A stretch of 64,000 bases of DNA from Flavivirga amylovorans. Its GTDB lineage: Bacteria > Bacteroidota > Bacteroidia > Flavobacteriales > Flavobacteriaceae. Made by a program: the position numbers and the translations under genes. The stretch is taken from NCBI RefSeq assembly GCF_030540875.1, contig NZ_JAUOEM010000003.1, positions 372,001 through 436,000 of the forward strand, in the 5' to 3' direction. Shown piece by piece: positions 16,975 to 25,760 of the stretch (position 1 is the first letter of the stretch; each line of letters starts with the position of its first letter). The notes beneath the pieces are model-generated. The model was given only the letters and a program-made list of their open reading frames with translations, was not told the origin of the DNA and made no database searches.

Positions 16975-17703
16975 TTAATCAATTTTAATAATCCTGGAAT
17001 CTTCTTTTAAATTTTCACGAATAATGGTTGCATTCCCTTTATAACGTAGTGTACAGTCCTCAATAGCTTCAATATCTATCGTTTTAGTTACGGTTATATT
17101 TGCATTACAATCGGCAGTCATTTTCATTTTTAAATCCTCAATTTGCAAATCATACCCCGAAAGCTTTGCATCGCCAGAAAGCTTGGCTTTCATAATGTTT
17201 ACATAACCAGATAAATCGGCATTAGCATCAGCGGCTGCGTCAAACTCTAAATAGTCAGCCTCTATTTCGCCTGAGAAAAAACTATCGGCAGTTACTTTTA
17301 TTTTTACATCATCTTCAACCAAAGTGTTTTCGAAGTAGATTTGAGAATCTGCCGTTACAATAAAATCATTGATAGGTTTAGTTGTAATGTACACATTTAG
17401 AGTTTCTTTTCCTTTGATTCTAATGTTGTTTTTAAGGCGGATAACTAGTCTATTGTTTTTTTGAGTAGCAATAATATAGTCATGTAGATTTTCATTTGCT
17501 TCTACTTTTATCGACTCTTCTGTATCAGAAAATGTTATATAAGCGGTGAATCCATTAGCTATTTCAACTGATGTGTAATTAATGATGTCTATGTCTCTGT
17601 AAGTCACAGTATCATTGGCGTTTACACGAATAGTATCTACAGTACATGATGATAGAATGAAGCCTATAATTGTTAGTGTTATATAAAGTCTGTTCGTTTT
17701 CAT
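16975..17703 (-). CDS. DUF2807 head-GIN domain lipoprotein
   Basis: 242 aa with lipobox ILSSC. The mature part is a repetitive beta-helix-like DUF2807 domain (YTSVEIANGFTAYITFSDTEESIKVEANENL and repeated ADSxIxxE patterns). It is probably anchored in the outer membrane or periplasm. It is the last gene of a minus-strand block headed by an ECF sigma factor, a common arrangement in Flavobacteriaceae. Function is unknown; the older adhesin label for DUF2807 has little support. Confidence 0.85.
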   Translation of the reverse strand: MKTNRLYITLTIIGFILSSCTVDTIRVNANDTVTYRDIDIINYTSVEIANGFTAYITFSDTEESIKVEANENLHDYIIATQKNNRLVIRLKNNIRIKGKETLNVYITTKPINDFIVTADSQIYFENTLVEDDVKIKVTADSFFSGEIEADYLEFDAAADANADLSGYVNIMKAKLSGDAKLSGYDLQIEDLKMKMTADCNANITVTKTIDIEAIEDCTLRYKGNATIIRENLKEDSRIIKID

Positions 17704-17720
17704 GATTTATTGATTAATGT

Positions 17721-17852
17721 TTACTGATTCATATTTTTGTTAAGTTCCATAATTGGAATCCATTGAAAATTAATAGGGTACCATTCATTAGCGTCGTTAT
17801 TCATTTTTACATACACTTTGTTGTCTTTAGAATGCACATATAGTGAATTCAT
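17721..17852 (-). CDS. small hypothetical protein, 43 aa
   Basis: ATG at 17852, TAA at 17721-17723, minus strand. It sits in the 165-nt gap between the outer-membrane protein gene (16 nt upstream) and the DUF2807 gene (17 nt downstream), the spacing expected of an operon member. The product begins MNSLYVHSKDNKVYVKMNND and includes WYPINFQWIPIME. There is no signal peptide and no known family. Position and codon use make it plausible. Confidence 0.45.
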   Translation of the reverse strand: MNSLYVHSKDNKVYVKMNNDANEWYPINFQWIPIMELNKNMNQ

Positions 17853-17868
17853 ACGGTTTGATTTTTTC

Positions 17869-18537
17869 TTAAATGTCATCTCTTAATTTTTTTTTATAAC
17901 GATTTCGACCCATATTAAATACCCCTATTTTGATTCCCATACCTCCAGAAATACCATTTATTCTAGTTAAATCGTATTCAGGGTCAAGTTTTACTTTGCT
18001 GGAAAGTCTGTATTTTATTCCTGCTTCCAGTTGTATATATCTATTAATATTATAAAGTATATTAATACCAGGTTCAACAACGAAAACATGTTTCCAGTCA
18101 TCATCATCTAAAATAACTTCCTCATCATGATCAAAATCATCTTCTACAAATATTACAGCACCACCTCCAATAAGCACAGGAAATGATAGGTTAACTTTAG
18201 ATTTGCTAAAAAGTATAGGTTCTAAATGTAAGCCAGCATAACCACCCGTTAAATCTCTATTCTGTGCATCTAATCCCAGTTTATTTTGATCCGAGTAGAG
18301 CCAAGTACCAACAAAACCAACTTCGAATTGTCGATTTGCCACATATGCAATTTTAAAACTTGACGAATATGTTTCTGCTTTGTCTATGGTTCCATAATTA
18401 AAGCTTAACCCTAAATAAACACCGTGTACAGTATTATTACGGTCGTTAAACTCAATATAATCTTCGGATTCTTGCGCATTTAGGTTATTTACAAAGCAAA
18501 ATAATAGTAATAAAAGAAAAGCTCTGAGAGGTTTCAT
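17869..18537 (-). CDS. outer-membrane beta-barrel protein of the ECF sigma block
   Basis: Translation starts at 18537 (MKPLRAFLLLLLFCFVNNLNAQ signal peptide). The open frame extends upstream to 18594, but that extension runs through the ECF-type promoter at 18563-18593, so it cannot be translated from that transcript. The 222-aa product has alternating beta strands (YLGLSFNYGTI, IAYVANRQFEVGFVGTW, YIQLEAGIKYRLSS), as in small OmpW/PorT-like barrels. The function is unknown. It has its own copy of the TGCAACC/GTCTATAA promoter, showing that it belongs to the sigma factor regulon. Confidence 0.8.
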   Translation of the reverse strand: MKPLRAFLLLLLFCFVNNLNAQESEDYIEFNDRNNTVHGVYLGLSFNYGTIDKAETYSSSFKIAYVANRQFEVGFVGTWLYSDQNKLGLDAQNRDLTGGYAGLHLEPILFSKSKVNLSFPVLIGGGAVIFVEDDFDHDEEVILDDDDWKHVFVVEPGINILYNINRYIQLEAGIKYRLSSKVKLDPEYDLTRINGISGGMGIKIGVFNMGRNRYKKKLRDDI

Positions 18538-18562
18538 GATTGATGTATTTAAGTGTATATAG

Positions 18563-18593
18563 TTATAGACACTAGAATTCTTGTTTGGTTGCA
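18563..18593 (-). promoter_or_regulatory. ECF-type promoter TGCAACC-N16-GTCTATAA (copy 2)
   Basis: Minus strand: TGCAACC (18587-18593), 16 nt, GTCTATAA (18563-18570), 25 nt before ATG 18537. The same motif and spacing occur at 20851-20881 and 59495-59525. Confidence 0.75.
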
Positions 18594-18639
18594 TAAAAAT
18601 GATTTTTTTTTTGATTGTTTGATTTTACTATAAAAGATT

Positions 18640-19725
18640 CTATTCTTTTAAAACGATAATACCTTTTTTTCCATTGAATGAAAATATACCAGAAGCAGAT
18701 TTTCCGTAGATAGCATTGATTTCTCGTATTCTTTTACTTTTATCGATCATATTGTTTTCAATATTGTAAAAAGTTTTAGGTAATCTTAATAAGCCTTGTT
18801 CCAGTGTCGCATTAAATTTAAAGGACAAGCCAGTGATATTGATATTAATATCTGATGATTCCTGGTTTATGGAAACGTAAGCATCTGGTTTATTTATTTT
18901 TGCAATACGCAATTCGGCAACTTTCATGTTAAGGGTGATTTTTTCTTGAACATGTTCTATTTGAGCATTAGAAAAGTTTAATTCGCCTTGAATTTTGTTA
19001 ACTTCTTGAATTATTATTTCGTCTTTGCTTGAAATGATTTCTAAATCTTCAACATGATCAATTTCAACTTTTGTTCCACTAGTTCTCAATAATAATTTGT
19101 CAGAAGATGCAATATCTAAATCTCCGTTTTTCAGATTAATGGTTCCATAAGTAATAGACTTACTTCTTAGTTTACCAAACTTCATAGTTATTCTTGCATT
19201 GGGAATATCTTCGTTAATCCACAAATCCCCATGTTCTATATTCGCTTTCAATCGACCCGTCCAATTGTCAATAATAACATCACCAAATTTATTTGTAATA
19301 TCAATTTCTGCATGCATGGGTAAATAAATAGTCATATTTATTTCAACATTACTTTTGTCAAACTCAAAGGGGTTAACTTTATTAAAATACCTGGAAAAAA
19401 GACTTGTATTTTTATCTGAAATTTCTGAAATTATGCTAACAAAATCATCTACTGTTTTGCTATTGGCAACAATACGATCTATAAGGATCTTTGCATCGTC
19501 TTTTTTCTTGTTGCTTACTTTTACATCAATTTTTATAGAAATATCGTTTTCCTCCCAACCATTAATAGTAACGTTACCATATTTGTTTTCTAAATGTAAC
19601 TCACCAGAATTAGTCATTTCATATATCTCTTCAATAGTTTTTGTTAAAACTTCTTGAGAGTACATTGAAAAACTCAATAACAATAAAACGATCGGAATTA
19701 TTTTTTTATAAAGTATATACATCAT
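18640..19725 (-). CDS. DUF4097-like exported beta-repeat protein
   Basis: 361 aa with signal peptide (ends SMYSQ). The body is made of repeated short beta motifs (ENKYGNVTINGWEENDISI, ITNKFGDVIIDNWTGRLKA, FGKLRSKSITYGTINLKNGDL), the pattern of DUF4097/DUF2807 beta-helix proteins. Its start overlaps the upstream probable anti-sigma gene by 20 nt, so it is translationally coupled to the sigma/anti-sigma pair. It may sense or report envelope state. That role is inference. Confidence 0.8.
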   Translation of the reverse strand: MMYILYKKIIPIVLLLLSFSMYSQEVLTKTIEEIYEMTNSGELHLENKYGNVTINGWEENDISIKIDVKVSNKKKDDAKILIDRIVANSKTVDDFVSIISEISDKNTSLFSRYFNKVNPFEFDKSNVEINMTIYLPMHAEIDITNKFGDVIIDNWTGRLKANIEHGDLWINEDIPNARITMKFGKLRSKSITYGTINLKNGDLDIASSDKLLLRTSGTKVEIDHVEDLEIISSKDEIIIQEVNKIQGELNFSNAQIEHVQEKITLNMKVAELRIAKINKPDAYVSINQESSDININITGLSFKFNATLEQGLLRLPKTFYNIENNMIDKSKRIREINAIYGKSASGIFSFNGKKGIIVLKE

Positions 19726-20257
19726 CGTTGTCCAATTTTTTAGAACTATTAATTTGTTCTAATAAGTTTTCTATTAATTCAATTCTCTTTTTGTAATTAA
19801 TTACTATGGCTTCTAAAATCCTTTCACTATCTACATTCTTTTGTAACTCTACTTTTAGTAATTCATATTCAATATCTAATTCATCCATAAAGGATAAAAA
19901 TTCTTTTTTCTCTTCAGATGATAATTGTGTGCTTTTATTAACAAGTTTTACTTGGTAAGCAACTAAACCTTTGTAGTGTGAATTAATATCGTTTAGCTCT
20001 TGTAATGCCACATTATTTTGTGTGTTTTTATTTGCTTTGCCAATTAATGATATATTAATTAATGAAAACAAACCTAAAGCTATAAAGACTGTTGCTGCAA
20101 CTTTAAATAATGGCATACTCCATAATTTAATAGTTTTTGTGTTTGAATCTGGTTTATTTAATCCAGATTCAATGTTTGACCAAAGCTTACTTTTATCTGC
20201 TTTATGTACATCAAAAAGCGCTTTGTTTTCTTTTATATATTTTTCAAAATTATCCAT
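19706..20257 (-). CDS. probable anti-sigma factor, single-pass membrane protein
   Basis: 183 aa. The N-terminal ~48 residues are cytoplasmic (WSNIESGLNKPD). One membrane helix follows (LFKVAATVFIALGLFSLINI, ~50-70). The C-terminal ~110 residues are helical and probably periplasmic (SSEEKKEFLSFMDELDIEYELLKVEL). The start codon overlaps the sigma stop by one base (TAATG). This position and topology are those of an anti-sigma factor, although no ZAS zinc motif is present, so the label is by context. Confidence 0.7.
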   Translation of the reverse strand: MDNFEKYIKENKALFDVHKADKSKLWSNIESGLNKPDSNTKTIKLWSMPLFKVAATVFIALGLFSLINISLIGKANKNTQNNVALQELNDINSHYKGLVAYQVKLVNKSTQLSSEEKKEFLSFMDELDIEYELLKVELQKNVDSERILEAIVINYKKRIELIENLLEQINSSKKLDNDDVYTL

Positions 20258-20796
20258 TATAATGTCTTTACAATTTCAATTAATTTTTTCTTTGCCCTGT
20301 GATACTGAGATTTAGAAGTAGATGGACTTATCTCTAATATTTCTGAAATCTCTATATGGTCATAACCTTCAATTAAATATAGATTTATAATTTTCTGGTA
20401 ACCAGACGGTAATAATCTGATTCCTTTTATTATATTTTTAATGTCTATATCTGGCGGCACATCTTCTGTATCTTCTTTTATATGATACATTTGATTTTCT
20501 ATTGGAACTACTGGTATTTTTTTCTTTTTCAATTGGTTAATGCTTTTATTAATCACAATACGTTTTAACCAAGAACCAAAAGTACTTTCATATCTAAAAG
20601 ATGATAAATTATTAAATGCTTCAATAAAACTATCTTGTACAACATCTTCGGCGTCTTCTTTTATATGCATCATGCGCATACTTATATTATACATAGCATC
20701 GACATATAGCTCGTACAGTTTATATTGCGCATTTCTATCACCTAACTTGCTTTTTTCAACAAGTGATTTATGAGTGTATAATATATTAGTCTCCAA
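20257..20796 (-). CDS. ECF (sigma-70 family) RNA polymerase sigma factor
   Basis: 179 aa. Region 2 includes DAEDVVQDSFIEAFNNLSSF and STFGSWLKRIVINKSINQLKK. Region 4 is a helix-turn-helix (LLPSGYQKIINLYLIEGYDHIEISEILEISPSTSKSQYHRAKKKL). Length is typical of ECF factors. It is translationally coupled to the probable anti-sigma gene and then to envelope genes. A TGCAACC-N16-GTCTATAA site lies 54 nt upstream of its start, the expected sign of autoregulation. Copies of the same site precede two outer-membrane protein genes in this window. Confidence 0.93.
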   Translation of the reverse strand: METNILYTHKSLVEKSKLGDRNAQYKLYELYVDAMYNISMRMMHIKEDAEDVVQDSFIEAFNNLSSFRYESTFGSWLKRIVINKSINQLKKKKIPVVPIENQMYHIKEDTEDVPPDIDIKNIIKGIRLLPSGYQKIINLYLIEGYDHIEISEILEISPSTSKSQYHRAKKKLIEIVKTL

Positions 20797-20850
20797 TTAT
20801 TTTGCTAGCTCTAATTTGCCTTAAAAATAGTTCTATTATTTAAGCTACTA

Positions 20851-20881
20851 TTATAGACAAACAAAAAAATAAAAGGTTGCA
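20851..20881 (-). promoter_or_regulatory. ECF-type promoter TGCAACC-N16-GTCTATAA (copy 1, autoregulatory)
   Basis: Minus strand: TGCAACC (20875-20881), 16 nt, GTCTATAA (20851-20858), upstream of the sigma gene. It is identical in both boxes and in spacing to copies 2 and 3. Confidence 0.75.
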
Positions 20882-20966
20882 TTTTAGATGTTTTTTATTT
20901 TTTTTGTCAAAAAGGCGTATTAATAATATGGTATTTATACGAATATCTCAGGACTAAAATGTTAAT

Positions 20967-21642
20967 CTAAAGACTGGTTAACTTTATAGTAAAGGAAGTA
21001 TTACTACAAATACGAATAGAATAAGTATTGGTGATTGGTTTGTTAAAATAGATAGAATACTTAATCAATGTAGATATTAATGAGTCGCTCCTTAAAGAAT
21101 ATGAGATGCAAAGTTCGATATTTTGAAACCATATTGATAAGCTACTTTTAAAAATAGGGTACAAATATTTGTTCTTTAGTTTTTCCATCATTTTCTTTAA
21201 GTTCCATCCAGTAGCAGCTGAAATCGCATTGATTTTTGGTGCATTTAGGCAAGATAGGTCATTCTGTTGCATACGAAAGTTCTTTTTAAGATGTCCTATA
21301 ACTGGTTCTATAACAGCCATTCTTCTAAATTTCTTTCGTTTTTTACGTTTTTGATACTCAGTATCGTTTTTAAGAAGAGGTGCAGGTATGGAGATTTTTG
21401 TGTCATTAATTCTAGATTTGCCTCTACTGCCCCTGTCATAGAAGACTTCTTCAGGTTGGTGCTTATGCAATCGTTGGCTTTGATCTAATAAGGGTTCTAT
21501 GGTCTTGCTAATGTGGATTGCCCTTGAAGGCTTTTACAGCAGTAATGACAATGCGCTTACTTTCAAGGAATTTCAAAATATCAGCCTTGTAGCCTACATT
21601 TGGTATTCCTTTCTCCTCAAATTTAAGATTGATTTCATCAAT
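20967..21642 (-). pseudogene. IS5-type transposase remnant, 5'-truncated and frameshifted
   Basis: On the minus strand the relic starts around 21642 (IDEINLKFEEKGIPNVGYKA), runs to KAFKGNPH, hits a TAG, and continues in another frame with SKTIEPLLDQSQRLHKHQPEEV and the longer open part 21470-20967. The DDE-fold marks YDRGSRG (second Asp) and RRMAVIEPVIGHLKKNFRM (Glu region) are kept. The N-terminal half and the first Asp are lost. No terminal inverted repeats were found. It is immobile debris just upstream of the alginate lyase gene. Confidence 0.8.
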
Positions 21643-21758
21643 TTACTATTAGCAACATTGTAATTACTAGAAAAAACAGCTTAATTCTTATAAAATGATA
21701 TATTACATATCAAAGAAGATAAACCATACTTTAATCTAACTAAAATTAATTGATTATT

Positions 21759-23510
21759 ATGAAAAAGAAAATACAATACATTGCACTGATGCTTTGCTTA
21801 TTTCATCTTAATACGTTTGCCACAGATTTTAATGTAGGCTCTCAGGCTGAGTTTGACACCGCGCATACCAATGCTGTTGCAGGAGATGTCATTATATGGA
21901 ATGAAGGTACTTTTACCGATATAGTAATGACTATTACAAAAAATGATTTAACCATACGTTCTATTATCTCTGGAAAAACTATTTTTAACGGTAATTCTAA
22001 AATAGACCTTCAGGGCAGTAACAATATCATTGAAGGCATTCAATTTATAGGTGCTGATATATCAGGAACCCCTGTAGATATTATAACTATTAGTGGTGGT
22101 GATAATAACGTGTTACAACAAATTAATATAAAAGATTGTAGATCAAAAAAATACCTGATCATTAAATCTACTTCAAGATTTAATGTAGTATCATATTGTA
22201 ATTTTGAAAATAGAATTAATACTCCAAATCAAAATATTGTTCAGATAGAGGCTCACAAAAATTACCCTGGATATAATAAGATTGAATATTGTTCATTTAA
22301 AAATTTTAGAGGAAGCTCTAATGGAGGTGATGCAGGTGTAGAACCTATAAGAATAGGTACCAGTAAGCAACAAACTAGAAATAGCAGAACTATTGTAGAA
22401 TATTGTTATTTTACGCAATGTAATGGTGATGGAGAGATTATTTCAAATAAGAGTGCTGAAAATATTTTTCGATACAATACATTTGAGGACAACCCTTACG
22501 CAGAGTTGGTTTTAAGACATGGTGATAAAGGTGTTGTGTATGGTAATTTTTTCATAAATGGATATGGAGGCGTTAGAGTAACGGAAGGTGCTGGTCATGA
22601 AGTTTTTAATAACTATTTTGAAGGATTAACAGACAGATCGATTATAATTGTCAATAGAAGTTTGATTGTTAATAATGGGATTGAATTGGGTACAGGAGTT
22701 AAAGATGTTGTGATTGCTCACAATACTATAGTCAATAGCGCACCAATTATTTTAGAGTTTATCTCTACCTCGGCAACAGATCCAGAAAAAAACGAACCTG
22801 TTAATATCACATTGGCCAATAATATTTTTGACAATCCAACTGGGGGATCGGGTGGGTTTTTTATAGATCCTACCGGAACCGAAACTTGGATAGGTAATAT
22901 TGTTAATGGCGGCTTGGGTGATGTTGCTTCCAATTCAGGTATTACAGAGGTTGATCCGCTTTTATCGGTTAATGTAGATGGATATTCAGAACTGTCAAGT
23001 TCAAGTATACCAGCGTTAAATGCTGCACAATCTGGTTATACGCCATTATTGAATATACCTGATGATTCTGGCAATAATATGATAGATTCCAATATTGATT
23101 TTGATATTGTTCTAAATAACAGACCAGTTACTGTAACTTCTAGGGATATTGGTGCTTTTGAGTATTCAGCAGGTGCAAAAACAATTAAGCTTTTTGTGAC
23201 AGCTGCTAATACAGGCCCGAGTTATTTACAGACCTTATCTACAACTACAATCGATGCAATAAACACATCTAAGCTAAAATTGTTTCCAAACCCAGCAAAT
23301 ACAACACTAAATTTAGGTGTTTCTAAAAAACATAATATCTTATCAGCTAAGGTTTATGACTCTACTGGACATTTGGTTTTAGAAGTAGGGGATTTTAAAA
23401 TGATACATCAAGCTAAAACTATTGATGTTGCTCGATTGACTCCGGGTATATATTTCGTGGAAATAGCTACAAATACCAAAAAGGTCTTTGGTAAGTTTGT
23501 TAAGAATTAA
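21759..23510 (+). CDS. PL6 family alginate lyase (chondroitinase B-like), T9SS cargo
   Basis: 583 aa from the ATG at 21759; the frame also allows a TTG 9 nt earlier. Order: signal peptide (ends NTFA), PL6 parallel beta-helix (~20-440), short linker, and a T9SS type A sorting domain (KLKLFPNPANTTLNL to GIYFVEIATNTKKVFGKFVKN). The catalytic pair of PL6 enzymes is visible: Lys231 in ISNKSAENIFRYNTF and Arg253 in LVLRHGDKGVVYGNFF. PL6 enzymes cleave alginate by beta-elimination and are secreted or surface-bound. There are no SusC/SusD neighbours, so this is not a full polysaccharide utilisation locus. Confidence 0.92.
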   Translation: MKKKIQYIALMLCLFHLNTFATDFNVGSQAEFDTAHTNAVAGDVIIWNEGTFTDIVMTITKNDLTIRSIISGKTIFNGNSKIDLQGSNNIIEGIQFIGADISGTPVDIITISGGDNNVLQQINIKDCRSKKYLIIKSTSRFNVVSYCNFENRINTPNQNIVQIEAHKNYPGYNKIEYCSFKNFRGSSNGGDAGVEPIRIGTSKQQTRNSRTIVEYCYFTQCNGDGEIISNKSAENIFRYNTFEDNPYAELVLRHGDKGVVYGNFFINGYGGVRVTEGAGHEVFNNYFEGLTDRSIIIVNRSLIVNNGIELGTGVKDVVIAHNTIVNSAPIILEFISTSATDPEKNEPVNITLANNIFDNPTGGSGGFFIDPTGTETWIGNIVNGGLGDVASNSGITEVDPLLSVNVDGYSELSSSSIPALNAAQSGYTPLLNIPDDSGNNMIDSNIDFDIVLNNRPVTVTSRDIGAFEYSAGAKTIKLFVTAANTGPSYLQTLSTTTIDAINTSKLKLFPNPANTTLNLGVSKKHNILSAKVYDSTGHLVLEVGDFKMIHQAKTIDVARLTPGIYFVEIATNTKKVFGKFVKN

Positions 23511-23596
23511 AAGCGTATTTTTTACTTTAAAATTATTAATATACTAGCAAGTAAAAGGTCTAAAAAATCAATACTATTTGGTAGATAAATTTGTTA

Positions 23597-23625
23597 TTCC
23601 CATCTCAATGCCATTAGGATGGGAA
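23597..23625. repeat. inverted repeat TTCCCATC ... GATGGGAA
   Basis: An 8-bp perfect stem with a 13-nt loop, ~85 nt after the PL6 stop. It may be a weak terminator, but there is no clear T-run. Confidence 0.4.
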
Positions 23626-23824
23626 TCTAAATAGAAAGTTTAGGTTTTTGATCTCTAAAAGTGAAAATAGAACGAAATATCCTTATAGCTCTAAATGGAT
23701 TGAGTACAGTTTGTTCCAAGAAATTTTTAATGATTTGACTCTGATGTATTTATTGTAGGTCTAGCTTCTATTGTTTAAAAGCTAAGTGGGAGCTCTTTTG
23801 TCTTTTATCGGATATCACTATTAC

Positions 23825-24182
23825 TTATTTTATAATACATACTGAATTAATATTTCCTTTTCCGTCATACTCTCGGATGGGGTTATCAGAATCCGTCATC
23901 CATTTACCATCTACTATAAACTTATAATATAATGATGCTTTCCGCCAGATAGCGGTAAGGTATACACCCAACCATAAGTAGTTTTTTATCTTATAAGTTG
24001 GTTTCATCCCAATCATTAAAACAACCTACAAGTATTACTTCCTTAGCTTTGGGATATCCAACTAGGGCAAAAGTAGCATACTCTTGAGTATCTATTACCG
24101 AATTGTATTCGTGAAATTCATTGGTGTTTTATTAGAGTTATGTGGGGCTTCCATCCATTTGTCATCAACAATAAAATAAGAT
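23825..24182 (-). pseudogene. tandem CBM48/AMPK-type glycogen-binding-domain gene relic
   Basis: Frames on the minus strand combine into two E-set/CBM48 units: FIVDDKWMEAPHNSNKTPMN, a shift, then EYATFALVGYPKAKEVILVG and FNDWDETN, a stop and shift, then KTTYGWVYTLPLSGGKHHY, another shift, and YYKFIVDGKWMTDSDNP ending INSVCIIK. The V-x-G-x-F-N-D-W and Y-K-F-I-V-D-G-x-W motifs are typical. There are at least two frameshifts and no start, so it is a decayed C-terminus. Confidence 0.65.
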
Positions 24183-24204
24183 TAGTTATGGTAGTTACTA
24201 AATA

Positions 24205-24381
24205 ATGCATTCAGCATTAGCAATTGTATGTTTTACGTGTATTGGCATACTTAATATAGGAAATGGAGGTGCATCTCCAAAAATATTGATCGATGTAGGT
24301 CGTGTACAAAGATTCTGGAATGATTTAAAAACAATGAACAAAAATGATGAACAGTTTAAAAAAGTAGACCGATATGATTAA
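24205..24381 (+). CDS. small hypothetical ORF, 58 aa
   Basis: Starts at ATG 24205 (MHSALAIVCFTCIGILNIG), with a hydrophobic N-terminus that could be a membrane segment or signal. Its stop overlaps the start of a second small ORF (24374). It resembles no known family. It may be a relic of a larger gene like its neighbour at 23825-24182. Confidence 0.25.
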   Translation: MHSALAIVCFTCIGILNIGNGGASPKILIDVGRVQRFWNDLKTMNKNDEQFKKVDRYD

Positions 24382-24499
24382 AGAATTTCCTTTTGGAATT
24401 TATAAAAAAAGTAAAGAAAGGGAAGTTATAGTAATGCGAGATGGTATGTTTTCCCTGTATATGTCAACTTGGAAAGATGTAAATGATTACCAATGTTAA
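24374..24499 (+). CDS. small hypothetical ORF, 41 aa, overlapping the previous one
   Basis: ATG at 24374 overlaps the end of the 58-aa ORF by 8 nt. The product begins MIKEFPFGIYKKSKEREVIV. It is unrecognised. The two frames may be pieces of one gene split by a frameshift. Confidence 0.22.
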   Translation: MIKEFPFGIYKKSKEREVIVMRDGMFSLYMSTWKDVNDYQC

Positions 24500-24563
24500 G
24501 TGTTTATGTCAAGCACTCTAGAATGGCTGATTAATTAAAACTACTATTATAAAGTATCCGCTT

Positions 24564-25487
24564 TTAAAATGTGTATTCAAGAATTAGTTTTTGACCAATT
24601 TTTATCGGAGTTGTTTTTCTAATATGATTAGACTTACATATGGATGTTACAGAGACATTGCTTTTTGATGAAATTCCAGACAAAGTATCACCGCGCTTGA
24701 CAATATAAACTTTTTTACGTGTTTCTAAACTTGCAATGGCCTCCTCTTTGGTATGTAAAACAGTTAATTTTGTTTGTCTTTTTGAGCTATGAAGCCCTGG
24801 TTGTACCCAGTTTTTGGTTACCCAAATATTTTTAGAGTGTACCATGTTCTGCTCGCTAAAATCGAATAGATATTCTGGGTTTATAGATATGCCTTTATAG
24901 TTAACAACTAAGTGTAAATGACTCCCTCTAGCATTGCCAGAAGTACCACCATAACCAAGTAGCTGTCCTTGTTTTATGGAGTCATTTGCTTTTACTGCAT
25001 ATTTTGATAAATGTGCATAAACAGTTTCCAATCCATTATAATGTCTTACAATCACTGTTCTTCCATGACCTCTAGTATACCTTGCAAGACGAACAATACC
25101 ATCAAACATAGAAGCAACACTATCACCAGTAACTAGATCTATATCGATACCTCTGTGCGCTCTCCCTCTTCGCCATCCATAACGAGACGTTACAACTTTT
25201 TTAAAGTTAATAGGAGACGTATACAAACTATCATTAAACTTGATTTCTAAAGGAAATTTAACCTTAACATTTCTATAAGGATTATAAGTAATCGTATCCC
25301 AATATTCTTTTGTTATATCCAAGAGATTGCTATTTAAGTCACTAGTATTGCTAGAATGAGTAACCTTTACATCCGTTTTAATAAATGGAAAATCTGAATA
25401 ATCAATTAGTTCAATGGAGGTTGGATTATCTTGTCCGAAGCTAAAAATAGATAATATTAAAAAAAAGAGAGACGGGAGACACTTCAT
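24564..25487 (-). CDS. M23 metallopeptidase with C-terminal LysM domain
   Basis: 307 aa exported cell-wall hydrolase. Signal peptide (ends IFSFGQ). The M23 LytM domain (~100-210) has zinc ligands His111 and Asp115 in HRGIDID and His190/His192 in GSHLHL; YAHLSKY and GYGGTSGNARG are also conserved. A C-terminal LysM (~258-304, YIVKRGDTLSGISSKSNVS) binds peptidoglycan. Both zinc-site motifs are complete, so it is predicted to be an active endopeptidase. The gene stands alone. Confidence 0.92.
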   Translation of the reverse strand: MKCLPSLFFLILSIFSFGQDNPTSIELIDYSDFPFIKTDVKVTHSSNTSDLNSNLLDITKEYWDTITYNPYRNVKVKFPLEIKFNDSLYTSPINFKKVVTSRYGWRRGRAHRGIDIDLVTGDSVASMFDGIVRLARYTRGHGRTVIVRHYNGLETVYAHLSKYAVKANDSIKQGQLLGYGGTSGNARGSHLHLVVNYKGISINPEYLFDFSEQNMVHSKNIWVTKNWVQPGLHSSKRQTKLTVLHTKEEAIASLETRKKVYIVKRGDTLSGISSKSNVSVTSICKSNHIRKTTPIKIGQKLILEYTF

Positions 25488-25690
25488 GTTATAAATTCGG
25501 TACTATTAAAAAATAAATGTGTTATTTTTTTAATTTTTGCTGGACGAATTTAGATAAAAATATTAAAATAACATGTTAATATACTGTTAGAGTCTTATGT
25601 AGTCGATTTATGACATAAAATTAATAAGCAAATTAAAATAGGGTAGGAAAAGATAGAAGTTACTTGTTATATTATTTTAAAAAGAAACAC

Positions 25691-25728
25691 TTTAGTACCA
25701 ATAAAGGTTGCTCACTTTAGGTACTAAA
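25691..25728. promoter_or_regulatory. 9-bp perfect inverted repeat upstream of the PKD/T9SS gene
   Basis: TTTAGTACC, a 20-nt spacer, then GGTACTAAA, ending 32 nt before the ATG at 25761. It could be a 5' UTR stem-loop or an operator. Nothing else is evident in 25488-25760. Confidence 0.35.
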
Positions 25729-25760
25729 TCAATCCCGAATCTATTAATCAAATAACAATT

